A stretch of DNA of 64,000 nucleotides from Phoma sp. XZ068 (lineage: Eukaryota > Ascomycota > Dothideomycetes > Pleosporales > Didymellaceae), in contig RBKR01000009.1 in NCBI GenBank assembly GCA_004835665.1, positions 248,001 to 312,000 of the forward strand. The letters are read 5' to 3'. Numbering within the stretch: the stretch's first letter is position 1; each line of letters starts with the position of its first letter. Shown piece by piece: positions 12,435 through 23,956 of the stretch. A program made the position numbers and the translations under genes. The notes below the pieces were generated by a model. That model worked only from the letters and a program-made list of their open reading frames with translations. It made no database searches and was not told the origin of the DNA.

Positions 12435-14791
12435 ATGTTGCTCAACATTCTTACCACTTTATCATTCTTACTTATCTCTTCGTGCCATGCACAAATATCC
12501 CGTTGCCCTACGGCTGAGGAACAGATTTCAACCGCTGATGGATCTACTTATGCTATCTGCCAGCAAACCGACTATCAAGGGACCACAACCAGATTTGTCG
12601 GCGGTGTTGCAACCGTGTCCGACTGCGTAAAAGCATGCAATCAAGACGCTCAATGCAAGCAGGCAGTCTATCAGCAAGCAGCTTCTGGATGCCATCTGAA
12701 AGCTGCTAGTGGCCTAACGTGGACCCAGAATCAAGCTTATGCTACTATCAGGTTCATATCAAAAGCAACACAGGGCTCAGTAATAACAAGCTGCCCTGGA
12801 GGGTTCAAGTACATCACTACAGCCAATGGTGCAAGATTCGCGATATGCTCCTCAGCCGACTTCAACGCTCCAAGCATTGACATTCAAAGCAATATCCCGA
12901 CTGTCGAAGGTTGCGCAGCACGCTGTGTTACTAGGGCTGATTGTGTTTATGCGAGCCACGATACCAAGAACGGTGTCTGTCACATTAAAGGGAAATCGGC
13001 GCCAGTCTGGGTCTTGAACAGTCAATTCAGTTCACTCCAGCTGGTGAGTACTGCACCGCCGCCGCCGACTGTGCAGAAGGGGAAATGGTCAAATGTCATT
13101 CAGTTCCCGATTATTCCTGTCGCGGCATACGTCGTGCCTGGTGACCCTTCACCGAGCAGGCTATTAGTATTCTCGTCTTATGGCGCGCGAGCGTTTTCTG
13201 GTCCTACAGTTAGTCAAGTGACGCGCCCCTCCACTCAGTATACTAACTCGCGCAGGGCATCACCCAGTTCGCGGACTACAATTTCCTTACAGGAGCCGTT
13301 TCGCAGCGTACTATCACCAACACCAATCACGACATGTTCTGCCCTGGCATCAGCTCCTTGGCAGATGGCCGTATCGTAATCTCAGGAGGTAGGACATCCA
13401 ACCGTGGGAGTTGCGTCAATTGGACTAATAATGAAAAGGTGAAAATGCCGAGGCTGTTAGCATCTTCAACCCTACCACTAATGCTTTCACTCGGGCTGGC
13501 AATATGAAGATTCCCCGTGGCTACCAGACCTCAGCGACACTGTCTAACGGTCAAATTTTTACTATCGGAGGCTCATTCACCGGTGGCCTTGGTGGTAAGA
13601 CTGGCGAGGTGTACAACCCAACGACCAACGTCTGGACTTTAGTACCGGGTGCGGACCCAACGCCGCTCTTGACTGCAGACAGAGGAGGTGTTTGGCGCAC
13701 AGACAACCATGCCTGGTTGTTTGGCTGGCGAAACGGATCGGTGTTCCAGGCTGGTCCAAGCAAAAAGATGAACTGGTATTACACTGCCAACCAAGGCTCT
13801 GTTGTACCCGGAGGAACAAGGACTACCGACATTGACCAGGTTCGTCAAGCATGGGTACTCTCTCCGAGCGATTCTAATTCTCCTCCAGATGTGTGGCGTA
13901 AATGTTATGTACGACGTTGGCAAGATTCTCTCCGCTGGTGGCAGCCAGGATTACTCGGATAGCCCAGCGACAAAGGCCACCCACATCATTTCCATTACTG
14001 ACCCCGGAGTTCCAGCAACTGTCGAGCGGGTTTCAGATACGGCTTATGCACGTGGCTTTGCAAACGCAGTTGTTCTTCCTAATGGACAGGTAGTAGTTAC
14101 AGGCGGACAATTGCGCTCCTTAGGCTTTACCGACATCGACTCGGTCCTAGTACCAGAGATATTTGACCCAGTAACGAAGTCATGGACACAGCTCCAACCT
14201 GCTGCAGTGCCTCGCAACTATCACTCAGTCAGCATATTGCTTCCAGATGGAACAATCTTTGTTGGAGGTATTTTAGTCGTGGTCCATCTTAGCGAAATGT
14301 CGAAGCTAATAGTGTTACAGGCGGAGGAATGTGCCCAGCTGCACAAGGCGACAATTTGGACTGGTGCGATCGTGCGAAAGATCACTTCGATGGCGAGGTA
14401 CGTATCCCTTGAAGTCGAAAATCGACAAAGCTAACAAGTTTAGATCTTCTCGCCTCCGTACCTGTTTACTTCAACCGGCGCACTGGCTTCGCGTCCGACC
14501 ATTTCAACCATCTCGGCCTCAAAGGTCAATGTTGGCGCTATCATCACAGTTTCCCTCGGAAATGGTGTTGCGGATGCAACTTTCGCGATGGTAAGAATGG
14601 GTAGCGCTACGCACAGCATCAACTCGGATCAGCGTCGTGTGCCGCTCACGAACGTTGTGGGGAACGGTGCAGGACAGTACACAGTTCGTTTGCCTAATGA
14701 CTCAGGCGTGCTGATTCCGGGCCCGTGGTATCTATTTGCGATGAGCAAAGGTGTCCCTAGTGTCGCAAGGACTGTCTATGTGCAGAATTAG
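12435..14791 (+). CDS. secreted copper-radical oxidase (AA5_2, galactose oxidase family) with two PAN domains
   Basis: Extracellular oxidase that should convert primary alcohols or sugars to aldehydes with release of hydrogen peroxide. 703 residues in six exons; introns 13209-13255, 13389-13438, 13840-13888, 14268-14320 and 14398-14443 are all in phase. Layout: signal peptide (1-19), two tandem PAN/apple-like cysteine modules (about 24-115 and 118-200) replacing the usual galactose-binding module, seven-bladed kelch propeller (about 215-600), and C-terminal DUF1929-type domain. Galactose oxidase active-site residues are all identifiable by motif: Cys in HDMFCPGIS, Tyr in RGYQTSA (the thioether pair), axial Tyr and copper His in RNYHSVS, and second His in GSATHSINSDQRR. 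The residue that stacks over the thioether, Trp in galactose oxidase, is Phe here (GGSFTGG, codon 13576-13578). The start at 12435 gives a clean signal peptide. Confidence 0.93.
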
Positions 14792-15181
14792 TTTGTATAT
14801 GCAACAGTTTTCTCTTTTGTATTCCTATGCGGTGATCTAGTATATAATCAGTCGTTTCTCCTCGCAGGAAATATAGTTATTCCCAGTGATAAAATCCCTC
14901 GATAGCATCATCGGTTTTTGATGTCACATAACTGATATAGTGCTGTTACCCTCTGCTCAGACGATGTTTCAGTTATGAGCTGCTTTGTACAAAACAAAAA
15001 CATGTTACCTAGATATTGAGGGCTTAGTGCTCGGAGGCTTTCATGTTTTAAGTCCTTAATGTTTGGCGAGAGGGAGGCACTGTTCTTAAACTTTGGAATA
15101 CACAGCAAACATCAATGGCCGGCCTAGCCATAATTGCTGGCAGCTCTAGTACTCGTTGAGGACGGTTAAGGATATTGCAAT
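14792..15181. other. 3' intergenic region between convergent genes
   Basis: Contains the 3' ends of the AA5 oxidase (plus) and the NmrA-like gene (minus). No gene, RNA or repeat is recognised. Confidence 0.45.
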
Positions 15182-16184
15182 CTAAGTCCAGAACTTTCTC
15201 AAATATTCCTCCACTGAGATTGGCTTGACTGACGGACACAGCTTGTTCAAGGTAGGGGCGGTAATACCTTCCCCAACTTTGTTCCGCGCAGACACAAGTT
15301 CGAGTTGAAGCCACATCTTGTTAGGATAGAAAACTTCCTCTTTCGCCTCTTCCTCCGCGATTTGCTCGTATGATCGATACGAGACTTCCATCTTGCCACC
15401 ACGAATCTCTTCAATCTTCCTCAAAACATCGTCCATTCTCACCGTCTCCCCTACCATGCTGAAGTCTTCCTGCCACGATTCTTTGGGAAGAAGACAGGCT
15501 GCAGCAGCGAATCGTCCGACGTCGCCAATCTCAGTCAGAGTAATGCTCGGAATCTTGCCGTCTTTTGTTAACGGGATCGCAGCTTTCATGTTCTTCACAT
15601 CCCATATATAGACCCAGGTGTTGTTCATAGCGTGTGTTGCAGCCTTCTCGTCAGGCGCACCATATCCGAGATAGTTCATGAAGAGACCGGCATGGAAGGC
15701 TGCGTACTCAAAGCCCGGATTATTTGCTTTTACCTTCTGAAGCTCAGCCCTGACTTCAAGGCAGGGTTTGAGTACATCCACCCGTTCTTCAGCAAGTCCA
15801 CCGACACCGAATTCCGCTGGTGCAAAGCGTTTCACACCGGCACGAAGTCCCGCATGCAGGAGATTTTTCTGTGTGCTGGCCCACGTCCCGTCAGCTGCGA
15901 GAAGCGTGCAGATGATCTGTGTCCGTCAATCTGGATACCGATACAGATACAGAGACGATTTAACTTGCAGTGTGAACACCTTTCAGTGCCCTATACAGAG
16001 AACTCTCTGAGTTATAATCTACCTTGCGGACCTCCACCTGGGCTTTTTGGAGCCATTCGGGGACCTGAGAGCTTTCTCGGGTCAGGACTATGACCTCGAG
16101 TTGGTCTGGATACGTCTGTATAGCCGTGACGATTGCACGTCCCAGGCCTTCTGACGAGCCTCCTGGCACCGCGACTTTGATCAT
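15182..16184 (-). CDS. NmrA-like/isoflavone-reductase-like NAD(P)-binding protein
   Basis: Atypical short-chain dehydrogenase of the NmrA/isoflavone reductase group, 316 residues in two exons. The N-terminus has the dinucleotide-binding loop VPGGSSEGLGRAI followed by strand 2 (VIVLTRES). The central KRFAPAEFGVG motif is typical of the family, and the C-terminal part (VEEYLRKFWT) ends at the usual length. Members act as redox-sensing repressors or small-molecule reductases; no substrate can be assigned. The intron (15917-15968) has a GC donor (GCAAGT) and a CAG acceptor: the exon ends with a complete Thr codon (KGVHT) and resumes with IICTLLAADG in phase 0, and no nearby GT donor restores the frame. 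The start at 16184 directly precedes the nucleotide-binding strand; a Met 30 codons upstream (16274) is in frame but adds non-conserved sequence. Confidence 0.85.
15917..15968 (-). other. GC-AG intron in the NmrA-like gene
   Basis: On the minus strand the exon ends ...CACACT and the intron begins GCAAGT, the standard form of the minor GC-type donor; it ends ACACAG. Length is 52 nt, as for its GT-AG neighbours, and phase is conserved. Confidence 0.8.
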
Positions 16185-18479
16185 TGTGTTAAATTGAGCT
16201 TGTGAATTCTTGCACATATGTTGCTCTAGGCTCGACCGTGGGAGGTCTTCTGTTATTGTAGAACGCCCAGCCACTTACGTAGGTACAGAGTCAACGCGCT
16301 GACCACACAACGCGGTGTCATGTGACAGCGCGGCAACCCCGCGCGATCGACATCAATCTTCACGCCATCGCGTCATTACCCAAAATTATCGTGTATGGCA
16401 TCAAAATCCAAGACGTTTTTGTGCGTATGTCGCATAGCAGTCAATACGGCCGCTGAGATAAAGGCGTCCTGCAATGTCTAATTGACGGCATGGAACTTTA
16501 GCCACCAGCTACCGTTCGAGAATTCTACCTTGATCATCAATCTCAGATGACAGAGGCTCACGTTTTGAAGATTGAGAGACTTCGGATAACTCACTGGCCG
16601 CAGCTCTCTTTTACCAACGCATCTGCAGCATGTTGTCAGTACCAAAACCCATGAAGGCAGCGGGGCTTCCCAACGCAGGTTGACGTTGACATGGGACGAG
16701 AGAACGCGATGCGCTTCCGCAAGGCAAGGTGTTGACTAGTAAAAATTAGATTAATAACAAGTTCTCCAAGATAGACCAGCTTTGGGGTTGGAAGTATCAG
16801 AAGAACTGCCAGTTGCTGTCGTCGATGATTCCGGGGGACAACCTACCACCTTGTTTTTCGAGGGCTGACAGTTACCGTACGATGGCGATTAAGAAACTTG
16901 GAGAAGACCAATACTCCTCTTAAAAATTCAGGTCTGAGACTGTAAGGCGGACGGCGTTGTCAACTACAGACAAAGATGCATTGCGCAGGGTCGTTAAGCT
17001 CAGTGGCGATGCCGGTGTTGCAGTCGTCAAACTCTGTACAAATCACACATCTGGAATGGAGCGGAGTGTGAATAACTCGCTGCCTCGAGGAGTGTGCGTT
17101 CTGGAGGTTTTGCCGCCTGGTGGAGCTAAGTGTGGCGGTTTGGTCTGATACTCTGGGAGCAGATTATCCGCATCTTAGTGTCTACGAAACCTCTGAGAAG
17201 CTAGATATACGGGTCTTTTGGCATGTATAGTGTCTAGTCGCATATCATTCTGACTCGCTTTAATGATATACCGAAATTGCCGGAGATACATATTGACGAC
17301 GATCATCGGTGCCGAGGAGGTGGGCCGTACGTAAGGCAAATTTGTTGCCACGAGCCTTGTTATCGTGACATACGAAATCAAGGGGAATCTTGGAGCAGCG
17401 TTGAATTGGTGCACTTGGCATCGTTGTGGTTCATGAGTGACGGAGCTGCTGCCACTTCTGAAGTTGGAGCACCCCCACTCTCTTAGCTTGAACGCGTCGC
17501 GCGGCCGCCCTAGTCTCCACAAACCTCCACAACCCTCCACCAACACGACGCCTCAGCTACACTTTGCTCTTTTAGATCCTATTCTTGCCAACATGCTGAC
17601 TTGATCGTTCACGGTAGCGCGTGAGATGACTGACAGATGATTTGAGTATGTCTTGCAACTGGGACTCGCCACCAAACAAAATCGTCACGCGCAGGCCGCC
17701 GTGCTTCCCTCACGCTTAACAATAGTACGAAGTAGGCGACGGTTCTTTCCTGTTTCAATGTACCTTGACGAGCAGCTCACTCCCGCTGTCCATGTACGTC
17801 TACCTCGGCCAGATTCGCGGATGTCCGAGTCTTGATGAACGTTCCATCACCATATAATAGTTGAGCATGGCCGAATCAACCCGACCCATCAGGAGGACAG
17901 GGAGACACTGTCGGCTGTCCTGCCTTCAAAGCCTCCCACGCGTCACGTTTGACTACTTTGATCGTCGACAATCATCGTCCCTGCATGCTAGCACGGTGCG
18001 GATACGCCGCCTCTGATTGGTTCCCGAGACAACATCACACTTCAACTGCAGAACCTCAACCCGAAGCATTCTCCATCCACGAGCAACCAAGCTTCAATCT
18101 TATAGGTCGTCTAGTATTTACTGTTCGCCGCCAACCTGTGTATCTTCCGGTTCAATCTAACCCTGCATCGCCTCTGGTCGCGGTAGTCAAGCGTACCTTT
18201 ACTAACGGCGTCTGACCCTCGCTTCAGGGCAAGGGCATTCAAGCCGCTTTCAGATCGCCTTACCATGTGTCTCACTCCATTGGCTGGTAAGCCTCATGAT
18301 TTGTTAGTACGAGGCCTTGCGTATGTATCATCCTCTAGCATCATGTGCGCCAAATTTGTGACGAACCGAAGTCGGAATGAGTGTCGGAAAGCCCCTCCAT
18401 TTAACCCCTCCTGATATCTGAAGTGTTTGTTTTTGTTCCCTCTGGTCATTCTTATTGTCATTCTCAACGCTTCACAACT
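16185..18479. other. long intergenic region upstream of BTA1 and NmrA-like genes
   Basis: About 2.3 kb between divergently transcribed genes, with no supported coding frame; short frames near 16957-17148 and 17949-18215 lack domains. It must hold both promoters. The last 60 bases are pyrimidine-rich (tgttcccttctggtc-type tract), as expected of a leader. Confidence 0.45.
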
Positions 18480-21301
18480 ATGCTGGACCTCCTAGCATAT
18501 GTCCCAAGGGACCCATTCCAGCAGTTGACCTTGTCTCTGTGTGTACTTGGACTGTTCCTTGGAGCTATCTCTTTCTTTGTCCTCAAGCCGAGAAACAAGA
18601 CAGAGTCCACAAGCAGTATAGAGGCTTACCTGAAGTTCATCTATACGTGCTTCCTGAAGCCTCACACAGGCGACGGTACCGGGAGCCAGCAGGATGCTTT
18701 GGTATGCTAAACACAGGATTTGGATGTTCAGATATTGATACAATGTAGGAAAGCTTCTACAAAGCGCAAGCCAGTGTCTACGATGCTACCCGGGTTCAGC
18801 TCCTCCGAGGTCGCGAGGACATGTTGGGCCTGGTCGCAGCGCAGTTGAAGCATCGTGCTGAGGAGGGCCTGATCTCTCAACGCCCAATCTGGGTCGATGT
18901 GAGCCATTTGAGTAGTAATGAGTTACTAAGTACTAACGTTCATAGATCGGTGGTGGTACCGGCTGGAATGTGGAGCAGATGAACAACTTCATCTCGGTCC
19001 CAAAGTTCTTCCGTGCAGTTTGTACGCAGGAGAGTATCGAAACGATGCTCCCAGGCTAATGCAACCAGACATCGTCGATCTCTCCCCGAGTTTGTGCGAG
19101 ATGGCGCGCAAACGCTTTGCTCGTCTTGGTTGGACGAACGTCAAGGTAATCTGTCAAGACGCGCGCGTCTTCCGTCTCCACGAACACGAGCCACAGGCCT
19201 ACGAGCGTAAGGAACGAAAAGTCCAGGGACAGGCTGTGCGCGACCTAGACGAGAATGCGGACGCTGGTGGAGCCGAGCTTGTCACGATGAGCTATGCGTT
19301 GTCCATGATCCCGGAATTCTACCCTGTGATTGATTCCATCGACAGCCTCTTGAGCCCTCACGGCGTTGCGGGTGTCGTGGACTTTTACGTGCAAAACCAG
19401 ATCGACTTCAGGGGTCGAAACTACATCGGTGGCGCGATCGATCGCCACTGTATGTGGCTTTCGAGAGTGTTTTGGCGAACATGGTTCGAGATTGACCGTG
19501 TCAATCTTGAGGCCGCAAGAAGGGCATGTTGAATTATCAGAAGTCAGGGAGCGTTGACTAACATATTATAGGACTACCTCGAGTACCGCTTTGGTACAGT
19601 ACTCAGCATCAACGCCCGCAACAACTTCTTCGGTACTGGTATTAAGCTCCCCTACTATATCTGGATTGGCTGCCCCAAGGACAGCGGCGCATCGACACAG
19701 AAGCTCGCTGAGATTGACGCCGCCGCCACTGAGTCTCCTTACCTCTCCGCTCTTGACCTCCAGACTGGCGCTACCCAGACCGACGTTGAAGTCCGCTCGA
19801 AAGCATACGAGTCTGCGATTGTGAACCTGCAAGCATCGCTTCCTCTGCCCGCTACGTGGTATCAGAACCACCACTGGCGGATTCACTACGACTCGACACT
19901 TCTCAAGCATGCCCGTTTCAACAACTCATACATCTATGCCTTCACCTGGGAAGATGATGTTGCAGACCACCGCATCTTGAAGCCTACCGCCAACGATGTC
20001 ATTCTCGCCATTGGATCTGCAGGCGACAACATCCTCTCCTTCTGCCTTGCAAACCCACGTCGAGTCCACGCGGTAGACCTAAACCCCTCGCAGAACCACC
20101 TCCTCGAACTCAAGGTCGCTGCATTCACCGCCCTCGGCTACCAAGATGTGTGGAAGCTCTTTGGCGAGGGCAAGCACGGCGACTTCAAGAACATCCTGAT
20201 CCAGAAGCTCAGCCCTCACCTCTCCAGCGAAGCCTTCCAGTTCTGGCTCCACAACGGCCCCTCCGTCTTCTCCACCTCCTCAAAGGGCCTCTACTACTCC
20301 GGCGGATCTGGCAACGCATTGGCAATGGGAGGCTGGCTCTTCCGCCTCCTCGGCATGTCCTCCGACGTCAAGAAGCTCTGCGCTGCGCAGACTCTCAACG
20401 AACAGCGCGAAATCTGGCAACGCAGCATCAAAACCGTCCTGCACTCCAAGATCCTCACATACTGCATCCTCGGCAACGAAAAGTGGCTCTGGAAAGCCCT
20501 CGGCGTCCCCCCCGCCCAACGCGCCGTCATCGAAGCCGACTTCATCAAGACCGCCGACTTCTCGGAGACTGCACCAAAGAAGGACTCCGGGGACGAATAC
20601 ATGGCCTTCCACGAAGAACCCAGCGACGAAGCGCTGAAATCCACCGCTGGCAACGCCATCTACGAATACGTCCTCAACACCTTCGAACCCGTAGTCAACA
20701 CCACGCTCCTCAGCACACAGAACCACTACTACCTCCTCACTCTCCTGGGGCACTACACACCGACTTCGCACCCGACGTATCTCGCTCCCAAGAGCCATGT
20801 TAAACTTAGCAAACCCAATGCGTTCAACGGGCTGCGCATCCACACTGATGAAATCAGCGAGGTGATTGTGCGCATGCGTCCGTCGACACTGACTATCGTC
20901 GTCGTCATGGATAGTATGGATTGGTTCCCGCCTACGGGACAGCAAGCAGTGCGGCAGATACGGGCTCTGAACCGCGCGCTGAAGGTCAAGGGGCGGGTGA
21001 TGCTGAGGAGTGCGGGGCTGGAGCCGTGGTATTTGAAGGTGTTTGGGGAGAATGGGTTTAGTTGTAAGAGGGTTGCTGTGAGGGTGCCGGGGAGCTGTAT
21101 TGATCGGTGAGTTTGACTGATTTCATTGCTTGATATGATGAGGGGATTGAGGCTAACGATGACAGTGTCAATATGTATGCGTCGACGTGGATTTGCACGA
21201 AGGAGGTTGGGCTCGAGCAGGAGGATATCAAGACTAGGCTGAGGCAGTCTAGTCTTGCGGAGTTGAAGCTCGAAGCGCCTGCTATGCGTATGGACGAGTA
21301 G
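18480..21301 (+). CDS. BTA1: betaine lipid (DGTS) synthase, bifunctional
   Basis: Makes diacylglyceryl-trimethylhomoserine, a phosphorus-free substitute for phosphatidylcholine, from diacylglycerol and S-adenosylmethionine. 857 residues in six exons; introns 18702-18748, 18899-18945, 19022-19068, 19524-19571 and 21107-21165. A hydrophobic N-terminal segment (about 13-37) anchors it to a membrane, probably the ER. The first half is a SAM-dependent N-methyltransferase (glycine-rich loop DIGGGTGWN, post-loop VDLSPSLCEMA). The second half is the BtaA/DUF3419 aminocarboxypropyl transferase, with its own SAM loop AIGSAGDN and acidic HAVDLNPSQ. Residues RVNLEAARR|DYLEYRFGT join across a GC-AG intron. 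In other fungi the gene responds to phosphate starvation; here that is inference only. Its end lies 185 bases from the end of the convergent pantothenate kinase gene. Confidence 0.92.
19524..19571 (+). other. GC-AG intron in BTA1
   Basis: The upstream exon ends on an Arg codon (AGG) and the intron starts GCATGT, 48 nt, with a GACTAAC branch site and ATTATAG acceptor. The next exon resumes in phase 0 with DYLEYRFGT, a conserved stretch of the family. The only nearby GT (19528) would shift the frame. Confidence 0.75.
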
Positions 21302-21486
21302 ATAAGTGTTTATTGTTTCGCTGTATTTACTGCCCAAGATACCAAAATGTCGATCGATACCTGCACCATGCAACTTGGGAGAAACTAGTTGATAATTCCA
21401 TCCACTCAAGGACAACGATTACAGAAGATATTATACCCCAAAACGCCAACTCTAATGCGCGCTTAATACAACTTCACCGCTCCTTA

Positions 21487-22992
21487 CTACTGGGCGGATG
21501 TAAAACTCTCCCTCCGCCCCCAGTTCCGCGGCTGCCTCTTCAGAAACGCACCAACGCTGCCTAGATACCCCTCATGCCTGAGGAAATACGCCTGCTTCGT
21601 ATCCTTTGACCAAAAGCGAATCGCATACGACAACGTATTCATCGTCTGTGCATGCCCGCCGATAAACGAGCCGCCAAAGTATATCCTCTCCAAGCCATGC
21701 TTTTCAGCGTGCAGGTACGCAATCTGGCCGATGTTGTTGGAGACGGCGTACAGCAGCGAGCGCGAGATGTCTTCGGGCGCGAAGCCGCTAGGCGGTGTGT
21801 CATGGTGCGGGTTTTCGGCTGCGCCGGCGACGTGCTCTTCTTCTGCGCGGCGCTTGAAGTCGCCGTTGCAGCCGTCTTCTGCGTCGCGCTCGGCTGCGCG
21901 CTTCTTCTTGTAGACTTTGCCGAAGGAGGAGGCGATGTGGGTGCTCTTGAGGCCGATTTTGTTGTAGGCTTGGCCGTAGATGTCGCCGACTAGCAGGTCG
22001 ACGGTTGAGTTGTCGCCTTTTTCGGCGAGACGAAGCATGTCGTCGAAGGTTCGGGCGCCGGTTAGCATGGAGAGGAGGCCCCAGAGCGTGCCGCCCCCGA
22101 GCGATGTGCCGCCGATACGTTCGAATTTCTGCGGCCCGGAGACCTTGACCATGGACACGCCGGAGCCGATGTTGACGAGCAGATAGGGGTAGATGTTGGG
22201 TGGGTCGGGAGGGTGTGCGACGAACTCCATGGGCTGGTCTTCGCTGTAGGTAAATACTTCATTGGGGATTTCGTTGATGAAGAAGTCGAGGCCTGTCGCT
22301 GTTAGTATAACCACCATCTGAAGATGCTGTGCAGCCTACCTGTGATCAGACTCTCCATCTCGTCTTCCCGGATGACCTCCACCCCCAGCGCTTCTGTGAT
22401 TTTGTCGTAGTACTTGTAGGCACCACCGCCCGTCGCCATGACGCACAGGTCGCTCGGACTGGTGCCATTGTCTCTGTGGTCCGAGACCAGCTTGCGCATA
22501 AAGTCAATACATGTGTCTATCCGGTCCGTCTCGAACTTGAGGAAGTTGAGGCGGCCGCCAAGCGAGTCGTCGCCCTGTTCGCGCGAGAAGTAGACGAGCT
22601 TTGCGAGGGAACCGCCAATCTGGTCATGTCAGCATGGTTGTCGCAATCGCCGGAAGACGGCGGATCTGTCGTGTAGTCAAGTATACACATCATATACTTA
22701 CATCAACGGCGATGTGGCTCACGACGGCGGTGTGGTTGGGCAGGCGGATGTCCTTGGGGTCGTGCTCGTAGTCCTCGCTCTGCGGGGTTCCCGGCTGCTC
22801 CTCGTCGACGATGAACGCGCCCTGCACGTTGATCTTGACATTGCCCGGGTGCAGGATCGTCTCGTGAATGTCGCTCTGCACCGTCGTGCGCCTCGGCCGC
22901 GTCGCAATGGTGCCAGACAGCGTGTGTGCATGGCGCGCACGCGATGCGCTGTGGCCGGTTTCTCCCGTCGCGGGGTCCTGCGCTGGCGACAT
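21487..22992 (-). CDS. pantothenate kinase (eukaryotic type II)
   Basis: Catalyses ATP-dependent phosphorylation of pantothenate, the first and controlling step of coenzyme A synthesis, in the cytosol. 458 residues in three exons (introns 22620-22701 and 22293-22339). Visible motifs of the PanK/Fum fold: phosphate-binding VDIGGSLAKLVYF, CVMATGGGAYKYY, the NIGSGVSMVKV loop, GGTSLGGGTLWGL, and the terminal IYFGGSFIGGH followed by HEGYLGSVGAF. A charged insert of about 40 residues (around KKKRAAERDAEDGCNGDFKR) sits between the LKSTHIASSFGK and EDISRSLLYAV segments; such linkers occur in fungal orthologues. The start at 22992 is the last Met before the conserved region; Met codons at 23154 and further upstream are in frame but add a low-complexity stretch that looks like leader sequence. 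Confidence 0.92.
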
Positions 22993-23956
22993 GGGGGCGG
23001 GTGAAGCTAGTCTTGGCTGCAGCCTTGCCCTCTTCCTGTGATGGCGCACGCTCTGCCTTTGTTTCGCGGTGAACTGGAAGGGAGAGTGCGGTGGAGGATG
23101 CTGACGAGGGAGCGAGGGAAAAGTTGGCCGTGTGGATAGCGATACCCCTTCCATTTGTCCGCTTTGTAACTGGTGTGAACGGGCGGGATAGACTGTTCGG
23201 CGCAGAATGTAGCCCAAGGAGGTCAACGAAAATAAGCCAAAACTTGTTGGCCGTCCGCCGGCAGCGCCGTTGGGAAATATAGTCTTTCCATATTTTCGGC
23301 GCAATGGACGCTGTAGCAAAAACTACCCGAGAGCCACGGTTCTGTTAAGCTCGGCAACATGCTCGACGGTAACGGTGAACTGGAGAACCGAGGACTATGG
23401 GGTATGTGGGGTTGATCTGATAACAAGCCGAGGGTTCAACCAGTCCACACTCAACACACCGTCATGAACATTGGACATGTTGACACTTTGATGTAAGAGA
23501 TGTCAGTTTTTAAGTAGTCTCAAATTGTCGTGGGCGTAATGTCGCTCTCCTCGAGACAATGCACGTGCTGCACCTGTCCACTACGTCATGAGTGTGCGGC
23601 TCAAATCTGTGTAGCAAAGCCAGACATCTAAACTTGTCGAACTTTGCATTAATCCACTGAGCACATCCACGGTGAACGTCGCTGCAAAGGACAATTCCAC
23701 GTCGATGACGTCGTGTGCTCGTCAGTTCCTTCGCACCTCCAGACCTTGCCCTGCAGATCCATACAATCACACACTTCACAAAAGCCAGACGAATTCTTAC
23801 CTATCCCATACCATACCCCATCGACGACCCAGCACAGCGTGCAGTCCACCACACATTAACCGCCCCCTCGCATTCCCTCATTCACCTACTGGCCTCACAA
23901 CACCTTCCTCCACCAGCAAGCAATTTCACAGGCACTTCTCAACATCCACCCCCAAA
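22993..23956. other. divergent promoter region
   Basis: Lies between the minus-strand pantothenate kinase and the plus-strand zinc-finger gene. A CACGTG palindrome (23562-23567) could bind a bHLH factor. The frame of the zinc-finger gene stays open upstream to 23672, so a longer protein is formally possible, but the added sequence is Ser/Pro/His-rich and leader-like. Confidence 0.45.

Noticed and set aside
16559..17949. Two CACGTT sites (16559-16564 and 17944-17949) upstream of BTA1 as phosphate-regulator sites
   Set aside because: About one such hexamer is expected by chance in 2.3 kb on two strands; the stronger CACGTG core is absent from this interval.
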